Position numbers and translations under genes: made by a program. The notes under the pieces were generated by a model. That model searched no databases. It was not told the origin of the DNA and was given only the letters and a program-made list of their open reading frames with translations. From contig NZ_JACVZV010000018.1 in NCBI RefSeq assembly GCF_014654725.1, positions 248,001-312,000 of the forward strand: a DNA stretch of 64,000 nucleotides, written 5' to 3'. This document shows, piece after piece, positions 26,870 through 33,835 of this stretch (position 1 is its first letter; the number at the start of each line of letters is the position of its first letter). This DNA comes from Vulcanococcus sp. Clear-D1 (lineage in GTDB: Bacteria; Cyanobacteriota; Cyanobacteriia; PCC-6307; Cyanobiaceae).

Positions 26870-27949
26870 TCAACTCAGTAGCTGTCGCATCTGCTCGAGT
26901 TGCCGCAGGGCAGCGCCGCTTTGCAGCAAGGCTTCGGCCTGCTCCACGCCGGCTTGCAGGTTCGAGGACATACCGGCCTGCCAGAGGTAAGTGCCGGCGT
27001 TCCAGCGCAGCGAATCCGCCAGCAGGCCCTGCCCGCCCAGGGCTGCCAGGGCCTGCTGGCTCCAATGCTCGAGGGTCTGCCATGCGGGATCGGCGCCGTA
27101 GCAACCGTGATCGCGGGGATGCAGCACCAGTCGCTCAGGCTCCCGATCCGGCTGCACGCGGCCGGTCACACAGGCGCGGCTGATGGGCAGGTCGGTGCTG
27201 CCTTCCAGGCCCTTCACCGTGAACAGGTTGGTTTCACCGGCGAGGTGCAGGGCTTTCCAGGCCCGGGTTTCGGTGGGCGGATGCACGAATCCACTCACCA
27301 GCAGATGCGCGCCGTGGTGGGCCGTCCACATCAACTCCAGGCTGGCCAGGGGCGGCCGTTTGCCGATCTCGTCGCGATACGGGATCAGCTGTTCCGCGGC
27401 TGGGAAATGGTCTGGCTGGTGCACCAGCGCCAGGTTGTAGCGATCCAGGCTCGATTGCACCCAATCCAGGCTGTGGCCGGTGAGCGACAGGCCAAGGCTG
27501 GCAAACAGTTCGGCGCTGGTCACGCCGTATTTCACCGGCATCCGGCCGGAGCCATGCAGCAGCACCGGGATGTTGGCCGCGGCCAACACCAGAGCGGTGA
27601 GCGGGTAGATCGGTGCGGTGCGGCTGCGCCCGTCGAAGGGCATGCCGAAGCAAAGGGCGGGTGTGCGGCTGGTGAGCACCGGCCCACGCTGCCGGTACAC
27701 ATCCAGCATCCCCGTGAGCTCCTGGGGTTCAGGCCTGCGGATCCGATGGGCGATCAGAAACGCGCCGATCTGGGCCGGTGTGGCGATGCCATCGAGCATC
27801 AGCTCCATCGCTTCGGCGGCTTCCTCTCGGCTCAGACCGCTGCTGGTGTGCTCGCCGCTGCCCACCTTGCCCAGATAGGTGCGAAAGCGGGCGCGGAGCT
27901 CGCTGGCTGACTCGGCGGACCCTGGCTTTGCGGAGAGCGTCGCCACCAT
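26870..27949 (-). CDS. Anthranilate phosphoribosyltransferase-like protein (TrpD2/YbiB type)
   Basis: A 359-residue relative of TrpD with N-terminal helical domain ([28 protein letters not shown]) and a glycosyltransferase family 3 core ([34 protein letters not shown]). The strict TrpD substrate motif GTGGD is replaced by FDGRSR, as in the TrpD2 branch, so it is probably not the tryptophan enzyme. TrpD2 proteins bind nucleic acid in E. coli; their role in nitrogen loci is unknown. The ATG at 27947-27949 is chosen. It is upstream of narM and probably co-transcribed; it is divergent from cynS. Confidence 0.8.
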   Translation of the reverse strand: MVATLSAKPGSAESASELRARFRTYLGKVGSGEHTSSGLSREEAAEAMELMLDGIATPAQIGAFLIAHRIRRPEPQELTGMLDVYRQRGPVLTSRTPALCFGMPFDGRSRTAPIYPLTALVLAAANIPVLLHGSGRMPVKYGVTSAELFASLGLSLTGHSLDWVQSSLDRYNLALVHQPDHFPAAEQLIPYRDEIGKRPPLASLELMWTAHHGAHLLVSGFVHPPTETRAWKALHLAGETNLFTVKGLEGSTDLPISRACVTGRVQPDREPERLVLHPRDHGCYGADPAWQTLEHWSQQALAALGGQGLLADSLRWNAGTYLWQAGMSSNLQAGVEQAEALLQSGAALRQLEQMRQLLS

Positions 27950-28099
27950 GTAGCCCGCTGTGTACAACGAGTCTCAATTCTGAATCACGGCTTGTGGGGC
28001 CCTCCCCGCGTAGCCGAGGCACTCTCGGTCTGTAGCAAGCGTTGCTCCTGGCGCTGCTGCGTCCGCGGAGGGTGGCGCAGTTGCTCCTCAGCCTCCGCC

Positions 28100-28546
28100 A
28101 TGACCCAGGCCTCCTCCCTCACCGCCATCTTGATGGCGGCCAAGCGCGCCAAAGGCCTGAGCTTTGCGGATCTTGAGGCGGCCATGGGCCGCGATGAGGT
28201 GTGGATCGCGTCGCTGTTCTATGGACAGTCCACGGCCTCAGCGCAGGAGGCCCAGCAGCTCGCCACGCTCTTAGGCCTTGATGGCTCGATCGCCGAGGCG
28301 CTGCAGGCCTATCCCACGAAGGGCTGTCTGGATCCGGTGATCCCCACTGATCCCTTGATCTACCGCTTCTACGAAATCATTCAGGTGTATGGGATGGCCC
28401 TGAAAGATGTGATCCAGGAGAAGTTCGGCGACGGCATCATGAGTGCCATCGACTTCAGTTTGGATGTCGACAAAGTGGTTGACCCCGCGGGCGATCGCGT
28501 GAAGGTGACCATGTGCGGCAAGTTTCTGGCTTACAAAAAGTGGTGA
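28100..28546 (+). CDS. cynS: Cyanate hydratase (cyanase)
   Basis: Converts cyanate and bicarbonate to ammonia and CO2 in the cytosol, giving another nitrogen source. The 148-residue product fits the family. The N-terminal helical half includes [22 protein letters not shown]; the catalytic half has [12 protein letters not shown] (conserved Arg and Glu) and [12 protein letters not shown] (conserved Ser). The ATG at 28100-28102 marks the homology start. No cyanate transporter genes (cynABD) are present beside it. It precedes nirA by 103 bases. Confidence 0.95.
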   Translation: MTQASSLTAILMAAKRAKGLSFADLEAAMGRDEVWIASLFYGQSTASAQEAQQLATLLGLDGSIAEALQAYPTKGCLDPVIPTDPLIYRFYEIIQVYGMALKDVIQEKFGDGIMSAIDFSLDVDKVVDPAGDRVKVTMCGKFLAYKKW

Positions 28547-28580
28547 ACACGCGGCCCTGACGCCCAGGAACACTGGTTTG

Positions 28581-28594
28581 GTAGCGACGGCGAC
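28581..28594 (+). promoter_or_regulatory. NtcA-like site upstream of nirA
   Basis: GTAGCGACGGCGAC fits GTA-N8-GAC, one base off the NtcA consensus, centred about 62 bases before the nirA ATG. It runs directly into the segment CGACACAGAC, which is also found next to the NtcA-like site upstream of urtA (47781-47791). The shared GTAGCRAC...CGACACAGAC arrangement makes common control plausible. Confidence 0.35.
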
Positions 28595-28613
28595 ACAGAC
28601 AGTCCCTGTCTGT
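28595..28613. repeat. Inverted repeat before nirA
   Basis: ACAGACAG and its exact reverse complement CTGTCTGT are separated by TCC, forming a 19-base palindrome in the cynS-nirA gap. It may be a regulator operator (NtcB-like regulators bind dyads near nitrite genes) or a small hairpin. No T-run follows, so a terminator is less likely. Confidence 0.5.
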
Positions 28614-28649
28614 TGAGCACCCTGTGGCCTCCCACACCAGGACGCCGCC

Positions 28650-30164
28650 ATGGCCGCCACCCTGAGCAAGATCGAGCAGGCCAAGGCTGAGCTTTGCGGC
28701 CTTGAGCTGGCGCCTCGCTTGGGCGATCTGGCGGCCCAGGGGTGGGACAAGCTCGATGAGGCCACCCTCACCATCCGCCTCAAGTGGCTGGGGATCTTCT
28801 TCCGGCCGGTGACGCCAGGGCGCTTCATGGTGCGGCTGCGGCTGCCGAACGGCGTCATCACTGCCAATCAGCTCGAGGTGCTGGCCGACGCGGTGGATCG
28901 CTGCGGTGAGCACGGCTCCGCCGACATCACCACCCGCCAGAACCTGCAGCTGCGCGGCTTGCTCCTGGAAGATATGGCGCCCCTGATGGAGGCGATGCAG
29001 GCTGTGGGGCTCACCAGCCAGCAGTCTGGCCACGACAACCCCCGCAACATCACCGGGAACCCCCTGGCAGGCATCGATCCAGAGGAGATCGTGGATACAC
29101 GCCCCCTGGTGGAGGCGATTCAGCAGCGCCTGCTGGCTGCCGATGCGCCCCGCAACTTGCCCCGCAAGTTCAACATCGCCGTGGGTGGTGCTCCCGACAG
29201 CTTTCTGCTGCACAACGACCTGGCCTTCCTGCCGGCCGATCACAACGGTGAGCTCGGCTTCACCGTGATGGTGGGGGGGTTCTTCTCCGCCCAGCGCAAT
29301 GAGCTGGCCATCCCCCTGGGGCTGTGGCTGCGTGCCGATCAGCTGGCCAACTACAGCCTGGCCACCCTGCGCCACTTTGAGCGCTGCGGCAATCGCCAGG
29401 CCCGCAACAAGAGCCGCCTGATGTATCTGGTGGATGAGCTGGGCCTGGAGGGGTACCGCGAGGCGGTGCTCGAAGAGCTGGTGGCGCTGGGGGGAGAGGC
29501 TGTTCCCCACAGCGGCCAGCACCATGTGAACCGTTCCCCGCGCTCTGGCCTGGGGGTGCAACCTCAGAAGCAGGAGGGGCTGAACTGGGTGGGCCTGGGC
29601 GTGCCGGTGGGTCGCCTTGATGCGGCCTCCATGGCGGAGCTGGCGGCGGTGGCTCGCCGCCATGGCAGCGGTGAATTGCGCTTCACCGAAGCCCAGAACG
29701 TGTTGATCGTGAATGTGCCCGCTGAGGGGGTTGAGGCCCTGCTGGCTGAGCCTCTACTGCAGCGCTTCCAGCCCGAGCCCGGCGCCCTGATGGCCGAGGC
29801 CGTGAGCTGCACGGGCAATCGCTATTGCAGCTTTGCCCTGATCCCCACCAAAACCACGGCGCAGGCGGTGGTGGAGGAGTTGGAGCGCCGCCTGGAGCTG
29901 CCCCATGCGGTGCGCAGCCACTGGACCGGTTGCCCCAATGCCTGCGGTCAGCCCTACATGGGGGAGATCGGCTTGATGGGCGCAAAGGCCCGCCACGAGG
30001 GCCAGATGGTGGAGGCGGTGAAGATCTTCCTGGGGGGCGACATGGGTGCTGATCCCAAGTTGGCCGAACTGCACGACAAGGGCGTGCCCCTGGTCCTGCT
30101 GCCCGATGTGCTCGAGGAGCTGCTGGTGGAGCACTTCGGGGCGCGGCGCCGCGCAGCGGCCTGA
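28650..30164 (+). CDS. nirA: Ferredoxin-nitrite reductase NirA
   Basis: Six-electron reduction of nitrite to ammonium using reduced ferredoxin, siroheme and a 4Fe-4S cluster. The cluster/siroheme ligands are the two Cys pairs in SCTGNRYCSFALIPTKTTAQ and GCPNACGQPYMGEIGL. The N-terminal part shows the tandem ferrodoxin-like pattern (FMVRLRLPNGVITANQLEVL, DITTRQNLQLRGL, NPRNITGNPLAGIDPEEIVD). At 504 residues it is the short ferredoxin-only form with no plant-type ferredoxin extension. It leads a run nirA, chelatase-like gene, cobA that supplies its own siroheme. Confidence 0.96.
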   Translation: MAATLSKIEQAKAELCGLELAPRLGDLAAQGWDKLDEATLTIRLKWLGIFFRPVTPGRFMVRLRLPNGVITANQLEVLADAVDRCGEHGSADITTRQNLQLRGLLLEDMAPLMEAMQAVGLTSQQSGHDNPRNITGNPLAGIDPEEIVDTRPLVEAIQQRLLAADAPRNLPRKFNIAVGGAPDSFLLHNDLAFLPADHNGELGFTVMVGGFFSAQRNELAIPLGLWLRADQLANYSLATLRHFERCGNRQARNKSRLMYLVDELGLEGYREAVLEELVALGGEAVPHSGQHHVNRSPRSGLGVQPQKQEGLNWVGLGVPVGRLDAASMAELAAVARRHGSGELRFTEAQNVLIVNVPAEGVEALLAEPLLQRFQPEPGALMAEAVSCTGNRYCSFALIPTKTTAQAVVEELERRLELPHAVRSHWTGCPNACGQPYMGEIGLMGAKARHEGQMVEAVKIFLGGDMGADPKLAELHDKGVPLVLLPDVLEELLVEHFGARRRAAA

Positions 30165-30191
30165 GGCCTTGCCGAACCAAGACCTGCCAGG

Positions 30192-31616
30192 GTGGAGACC
30201 ACAGTGATCTCTGCGCTTTTGGAGCTGAGCGACTCCACAGATCGCTGGCAGCACCTGCAGCTGTTGCGGCGTGGCCGTCTGCCGGCGCAGCCCTGGCTCG
30301 AGCAGATCGAACAGGGAGAGATCTGCGCCACCGCTGATGTGCTGGCAGCGTTGCTGGGCCAGCTCAACCGGGCCGGTGTGGAGCGGTTGTTGCGGGGCCC
30401 GGTGGGCCGCGATCCCGCTGCGCTGCTGGAGGCGGCCCGGCGGGAGTTGCCGTCGATGGCCAGTGCGCTTGAGGTGCAACAGGCCTGGGTGGAGCCCCTG
30501 CTCGCTCAGCCGCCCACGGCGCCCTGGCTGGAATTGATCGGTTTGTTCCGCGATCCACGGGGTGCTGCTCGTCTGCGGATGGCGCTTGAGGCTGCAGATC
30601 CCGCCGATCCAGCCCAGGCCAATGCCCAGCGGTTGCTTCCCCTATTGGGTCGGCAGCGCCAACCCCAGGATGCGGCGCTGCTGCTGGAGCTGGCGTTAGC
30701 GCCGGTGCCCCTGGCTTGGCGGCGTGCCGCCTTGGAAGGACTGGCTGTCGGTCTGTCGGCCTGGCCGCTCCAGCCCTTGGCGGATGGGCTGCAGCAGCTG
30801 AGCCTGGATCTCGATCCCGGCCTCGCGGCCCAGGCGGTGGATCTCTTGGCCCGGCTTCCTGATGGCCAGCGCCAGCTGCGCCAGCTGCAGGGCAAGACCC
30901 TGGCGCCGAGCGTGGTGGACCGTTGGCGCCGCCGGCTGCAGCGCGCTCCGTTAGTGCTGGTGGTGCATGGCCGTCAGGCCGGTGTGATTCCGGAGGTGTT
31001 GCAGCAGCTGGCGGCTGACTTGGAACAGAGCCGTTCGGCGCCGGTTTTGGTGCAAGCCCTCACGGCCACCTCCCCTGAGGCGGATGAACGCTTCTGGTGG
31101 GCGGCGCGCCGGGCCGGGGCGATCAGCCTGGTGCCGTTACTGCTGTTGCCCGGCGACCATGCCCGCAGCGATGTGCCCGCCATCGCCCGCCATTGGCGGC
31201 AGCGCGCCGCAGCGGCAATGTTGGGGGATGTTGTGGTTCGGCGCCGGCCTTTCCTGGGGGCCTGGCCGCAATGGCAGCACCTGCTCGCGGATCTGTTGGC
31301 GGAGCGGGCTGGTGATCGCCCGCTGGCGTGGCTGCATCACCCGTTGCAGGGTGCCTTGAGCGCTCGCTACCTCAGCCATCTGGCGGCGGTGCTCGGCCAC
31401 CCCGGTGTGGCCACCGCCTACAGCGATCCCCAGGCCGCCCTGGCGGCCCAGCCCCAACCACCGGCAGTGCTGGCCCCCCTCACCCTGGCCCCCAATCGGC
31501 TCAGTGAATCCCTCAACATGGGCGGATGCTCGGCAACGGCTGAGGTGCTTCCCCCGCTGCTGACCTTGCCGACCGTGCACAGATTTCTGCTCGCTCAGCT
31601 GGAGGCACTGCCATGA
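30192..31616 (+). CDS. Two-part protein: HEAT-like N-terminus plus CbiX/SirB-like chelatase domain
   Basis: A 474-residue protein between nirA and cobA. Residues 1 to about 245 are Leu/Ala-rich helical repeats resembling HEAT-type repeats. From about residue 255 a chelatase-like fold appears: PLVLVVHGRQAGVIPEVLQQ has the His-Gly of the CbiX/SirB active site, and LVPLLLLPGDHARSDVPAIA is the second conserved block. A second half-domain follows (VLAPLTLAPNRLSESLNM). It is probably a sirohydrochlorin ferrochelatase or related helper completing siroheme for NirA; similar genes beside nirA in picocyanobacteria have been called nirX. The start at 30192 is taken as GTG (GTGGAGACC); its stop overlaps cobA (ATGA). 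Confidence 0.75.
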   Translation: METTVISALLELSDSTDRWQHLQLLRRGRLPAQPWLEQIEQGEICATADVLAALLGQLNRAGVERLLRGPVGRDPAALLEAARRELPSMASALEVQQAWVEPLLAQPPTAPWLELIGLFRDPRGAARLRMALEAADPADPAQANAQRLLPLLGRQRQPQDAALLLELALAPVPLAWRRAALEGLAVGLSAWPLQPLADGLQQLSLDLDPGLAAQAVDLLARLPDGQRQLRQLQGKTLAPSVVDRWRRRLQRAPLVLVVHGRQAGVIPEVLQQLAADLEQSRSAPVLVQALTATSPEADERFWWAARRAGAISLVPLLLLPGDHARSDVPAIARHWRQRAAAAMLGDVVVRRRPFLGAWPQWQHLLADLLAERAGDRPLAWLHHPLQGALSARYLSHLAAVLGHPGVATAYSDPQAALAAQPQPPAVLAPLTLAPNRLSESLNMGGCSATAEVLPPLLTLPTVHRFLLAQLEALP

Positions 31617-32413
31617 GCCCTCCGCTTGAGGCCCCCGGCAAGGTGTATCTGGTGGGAGCTGGTCCCGGAGATCCCGACCTGCTCACCGTGAAGGCCCATC
31701 GGCTGCTCAGCTGTTGCGATGCCCTGGTGTACGACTCGCTCGTGCCGCGCGAGGTGTTGGCTCTGGTGCCGGAGGCAGCCGAGAAGCACTTTGTGGGCAA
31801 GCGCCGGGGCCACCATTCCGTGCCGCAACCCAGCACCAATGCGGTGCTGGTGGACCTGGCGGGCCGCCACCGCTGTGTGGTGCGGCTCAAGGGTGGTGAT
31901 CCTTTCCTGTTTGGCCGCGGCGGCGAGGAAGCCGCTCATCTGGAGTGTCACGGTGTGGCGGTGGAGGTGGTGCCCGGCGTGACCGCCGGTATTGCCGCGC
32001 CCGCCTACGTGGGCATTCCGGTCACGCACCGCCGCGCCGGCAGTTCCGTCACCTTCGTGACCGGCCACGAAGAGATCGATAAGGGCCGCCCGAACGTGGA
32101 TTGGCGGGCCCTGGCCCGCAGCAGCGATGGGCTGGTGATCTACATGGGGCTGCACAACCTGCCCCACATCTGTGAGGAGCTGATCGCCGGCGGGTTGGCA
32201 GCCACCACGCCGGCCGCAGCGGTGCAGCAGGGCACGGTGCGAGGCCAACGTGCAGTGATTGCTGATCTCCAGGGATTGGCTGCGGCTGTGCGCGAGGCCG
32301 AACTGGCGTCTCCCTCGATCGTGGTGATCGGCGAGGTGGTGAATCAGCGCGTGGCGAGCTGCGCGCCAGAGCCGGCGGCTGTGGAGATGCCGATTCCGCT
32401 CAAACAGGGCTGA
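31613..32413 (+). CDS. cobA: Uroporphyrinogen-III C-methyltransferase
   Basis: Adds two methyl groups to uroporphyrinogen III to make precorrin-2, the branch point to siroheme and cobalamin. The 266-residue product starts with the SAM-binding motif VYLVGAGPGDPDLLTVKAHR and contains VRLKGGDPFLFGRGGEEA and VVPGVTAGIAAPAYVGIPVTHR, standard for SUMT enzymes. It is the single-domain form without siroheme oxidase/chelatase, so those steps must be elsewhere or in the preceding CbiX-like protein. The ATG overlaps the upstream stop, making nirA-chelatase-cobA one transcription unit. Confidence 0.95.
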   Translation: MSPPLEAPGKVYLVGAGPGDPDLLTVKAHRLLSCCDALVYDSLVPREVLALVPEAAEKHFVGKRRGHHSVPQPSTNAVLVDLAGRHRCVVRLKGGDPFLFGRGGEEAAHLECHGVAVEVVPGVTAGIAAPAYVGIPVTHRRAGSSVTFVTGHEEIDKGRPNVDWRALARSSDGLVIYMGLHNLPHICEELIAGGLAATTPAAAVQQGTVRGQRAVIADLQGLAAAVREAELASPSIVVIGEVVNQRVASCAPEPAAVEMPIPLKQG

Positions 32414-32780
32414 GGGCCGTCGCCGGCCGCTGAGCGAGGCGGCGGCGGTGCAGTTGTTGGAGTCCCCAGCGGCGCTGGGGTGCATTTGCTTTGAGGCGGA
32501 TCCAGGCATCGTCAGCCGCCATCAGGCTGCCGCGGTCGCTGCCGTCGAGGCCGCTGTACATCAGGTGCACGATCCGATCCGGATCGATCTCCAGGGCCGC
32601 CGCTTCCTGCCAGAGCCGATCAGTGCCGCTGCGATCGGCGCGTTGGAACTGTGTCTCCATCAACTGTTGAGCCAACAGCACCACGAGGGCTTGCTGTTTG
32701 CGTGCACTGAAGGCGGCGCTGGTCACCCCAGAGCGCCAGGCCTGATGGGTGCAGCTGCTCGCTGGAGCCGTCATCACCAT
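32400..32780 (-). CDS. Hypothetical protein, ~126 aa
   Basis: Not recognised. From the ATG at 32778-32780 (alternative ATG at 32772-32774) it encodes a soluble protein with a helical central part (SARKQQALVVLLAQQLMETQ, then DRLWQEAAALEIDPDRIVHL) and a basic tail (RRWGLQQLHRRRLAQRP). No signal peptide or membrane segment. It converges with cobA, overlapping its end by 14 bases, and is divergent from the cupin gene. A perfect GTA-N8-TAC site lies 13 bases before its start. A nitrogen-linked role is possible from context only. Confidence 0.65.
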   Translation of the reverse strand: MVMTAPASSCTHQAWRSGVTSAAFSARKQQALVVLLAQQLMETQFQRADRSGTDRLWQEAAALEIDPDRIVHLMYSGLDGSDRGSLMAADDAWIRLKANAPQRRWGLQQLHRRRLAQRPATALSPV

Positions 32781-32792
32781 CGATGCAAACAC

Positions 32793-32806
32793 GTAACCAA
32801 TGCTAC
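32793..32806. promoter_or_regulatory. Perfect NtcA consensus between two small genes
   Basis: GTAACCAATGCTAC matches GTA-N8-TAC exactly in an intergenic region that is AT-rich for this genome. It lies 13 bases from the start of the minus-strand hypothetical and about 200 bases from the cupin gene. The distance to the first is short for activation and would fit repression, or activation of the plus-strand gene. A six-base pattern can occur by chance, so this needs binding evidence. Confidence 0.45.
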
Positions 32807-33008
32807 GAACGCAAAAATCACCTAACGCACTGGTCTGTGGAAACAATGATTACGTAGTGCTGCGAACCTTTAAGTGCCGGGTTGTGCGGTTCATTGGCCA
32901 ATCCAACGCCTCCGCCCTTGCCTCGCCATGGCAGCTCTGCCCCTGCAGCAAGACTCCCTCGATCGCGAAAGTCGATCCCACGAGCCCATCGCATCAGAAC
33001 GGGCTCCG

Positions 33009-33485
33009 ATGTTTGAGCTCATTCCTTATGAGAAGTTCCGCGATACCCCGGCGGTGCGTTTCTTCGACATCACGGTCGCGGAGTCGAACGCCCGCGATCT
33101 GGTGATCCACTCGGGGCCGGCCGTGAGCCCCCCTGATGAGGAGAAAACCGGGGCCTGGCAGTTTTATCTGCACCCTCACCAAGAAGACAACCTCCTCGCC
33201 TTGCATGGAGGTCGCACCTTCTATCTGGTGAACTTCGGTTGGAATTACCCGTACCACATTGTGCGCTTGGAAACGGGCGGCGACATCCTGCGTATCCCGC
33301 CCGGCACCTTCCACCGCTCCGTGTCGGATCCGGATGGATCGGTGGTGCTGAATCAGGCCGTTCGTGAGGAGGGTGCCAGTGTGGTGCGCGAGTTTCGCGT
33401 GTACAACAGTCGCCTGATTCCGCGGCTGTTTGCCACCACCTTCAAGACAGCGCCGCTGCCCAAGCTGCATGGGGTGAGCTGGTAA
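33009..33485 (+). CDS. Cupin-fold protein of unknown function
   Basis: About 158 residues from the ATG at 33009; an in-frame ATG at 32928 would add 27 low-complexity residues. The core looks like a cupin barrel: FYLHPHQEDNLLALHGGRTF corresponds to cupin motif 1, and GDILRIPPGTFHRSVSDPDG to motif 2 with the usual P-P-G-x-x-H pattern. Metal-binding His residues are present in both. The substrate is unknown. It stands alone on the plus strand after cobA. Confidence 0.65.
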   Translation: MFELIPYEKFRDTPAVRFFDITVAESNARDLVIHSGPAVSPPDEEKTGAWQFYLHPHQEDNLLALHGGRTFYLVNFGWNYPYHIVRLETGGDILRIPPGTFHRSVSDPDGSVVLNQAVREEGASVVREFRVYNSRLIPRLFATTFKTAPLPKLHGVSW

Positions 33486-33494
33486 GGCTCCGCC

Positions 33495-33698
33495 TCAGGC
33501 CTGTTCGCGGCGGCGGGGCAGGGGCACCACATCGCGCTGGTTAAAGCGCTCGCAAACGGCATAGGCAGCGGGCAGATTGGCGACCCGCTGCCAGGCGCCT
33601 TCCACCTCGGCATGGTTCACCACATAGCCGCCGGCGCCGTCGCGTGCAATCCGGCATCCATCGCCTGTGAGCCCGACAAGGTGCAGCTGGCCGCCCAT
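33495..33698 (-). CDS. Small hypothetical protein, 67 aa
   Basis: Starts at the ATG 33696-33698 and begins MGGQLHLVGLTGDGCRIARD, ending in basic residues (PLPRRREQA). The composition and regular beta-like N-terminus look like a real small cytosolic protein, but no family was recognised. It converges with the cupin gene, with 9 bases between the stops. The frame could extend further upstream, but that part is rich in Arg and unconvincing. Confidence 0.5.
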   Translation of the reverse strand: MGGQLHLVGLTGDGCRIARDGAGGYVVNHAEVEGAWQRVANLPAAYAVCERFNQRDVVPLPRRREQA

Positions 33699-33786
33699 GG
33701 ATCTGCTCCGTACTGATCTGTTTCTACGTCTGCTGAAGGCGGGGTGGCATGTGTGTTTTTGCCCACGCAATCAATCTTGAGGCTTG

Positions 33787-33808
33787 GGAAAAAAAGCTGA
33801 AAGCAGCA
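33787..33808 (-). terminator. Weak intrinsic terminator after the DUF2126 gene
   Basis: In the minus direction, about 30 bases past the stop, GCTG-CTTT-CAGC is followed by seven T residues. The stem is only four base pairs, so strength is doubtful, but the T-run stands out in this high-GC sequence. Confidence 0.35.
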
Positions 33809-33835
33809 CCCGATTCCTTTTCGATTTCAACGGAT

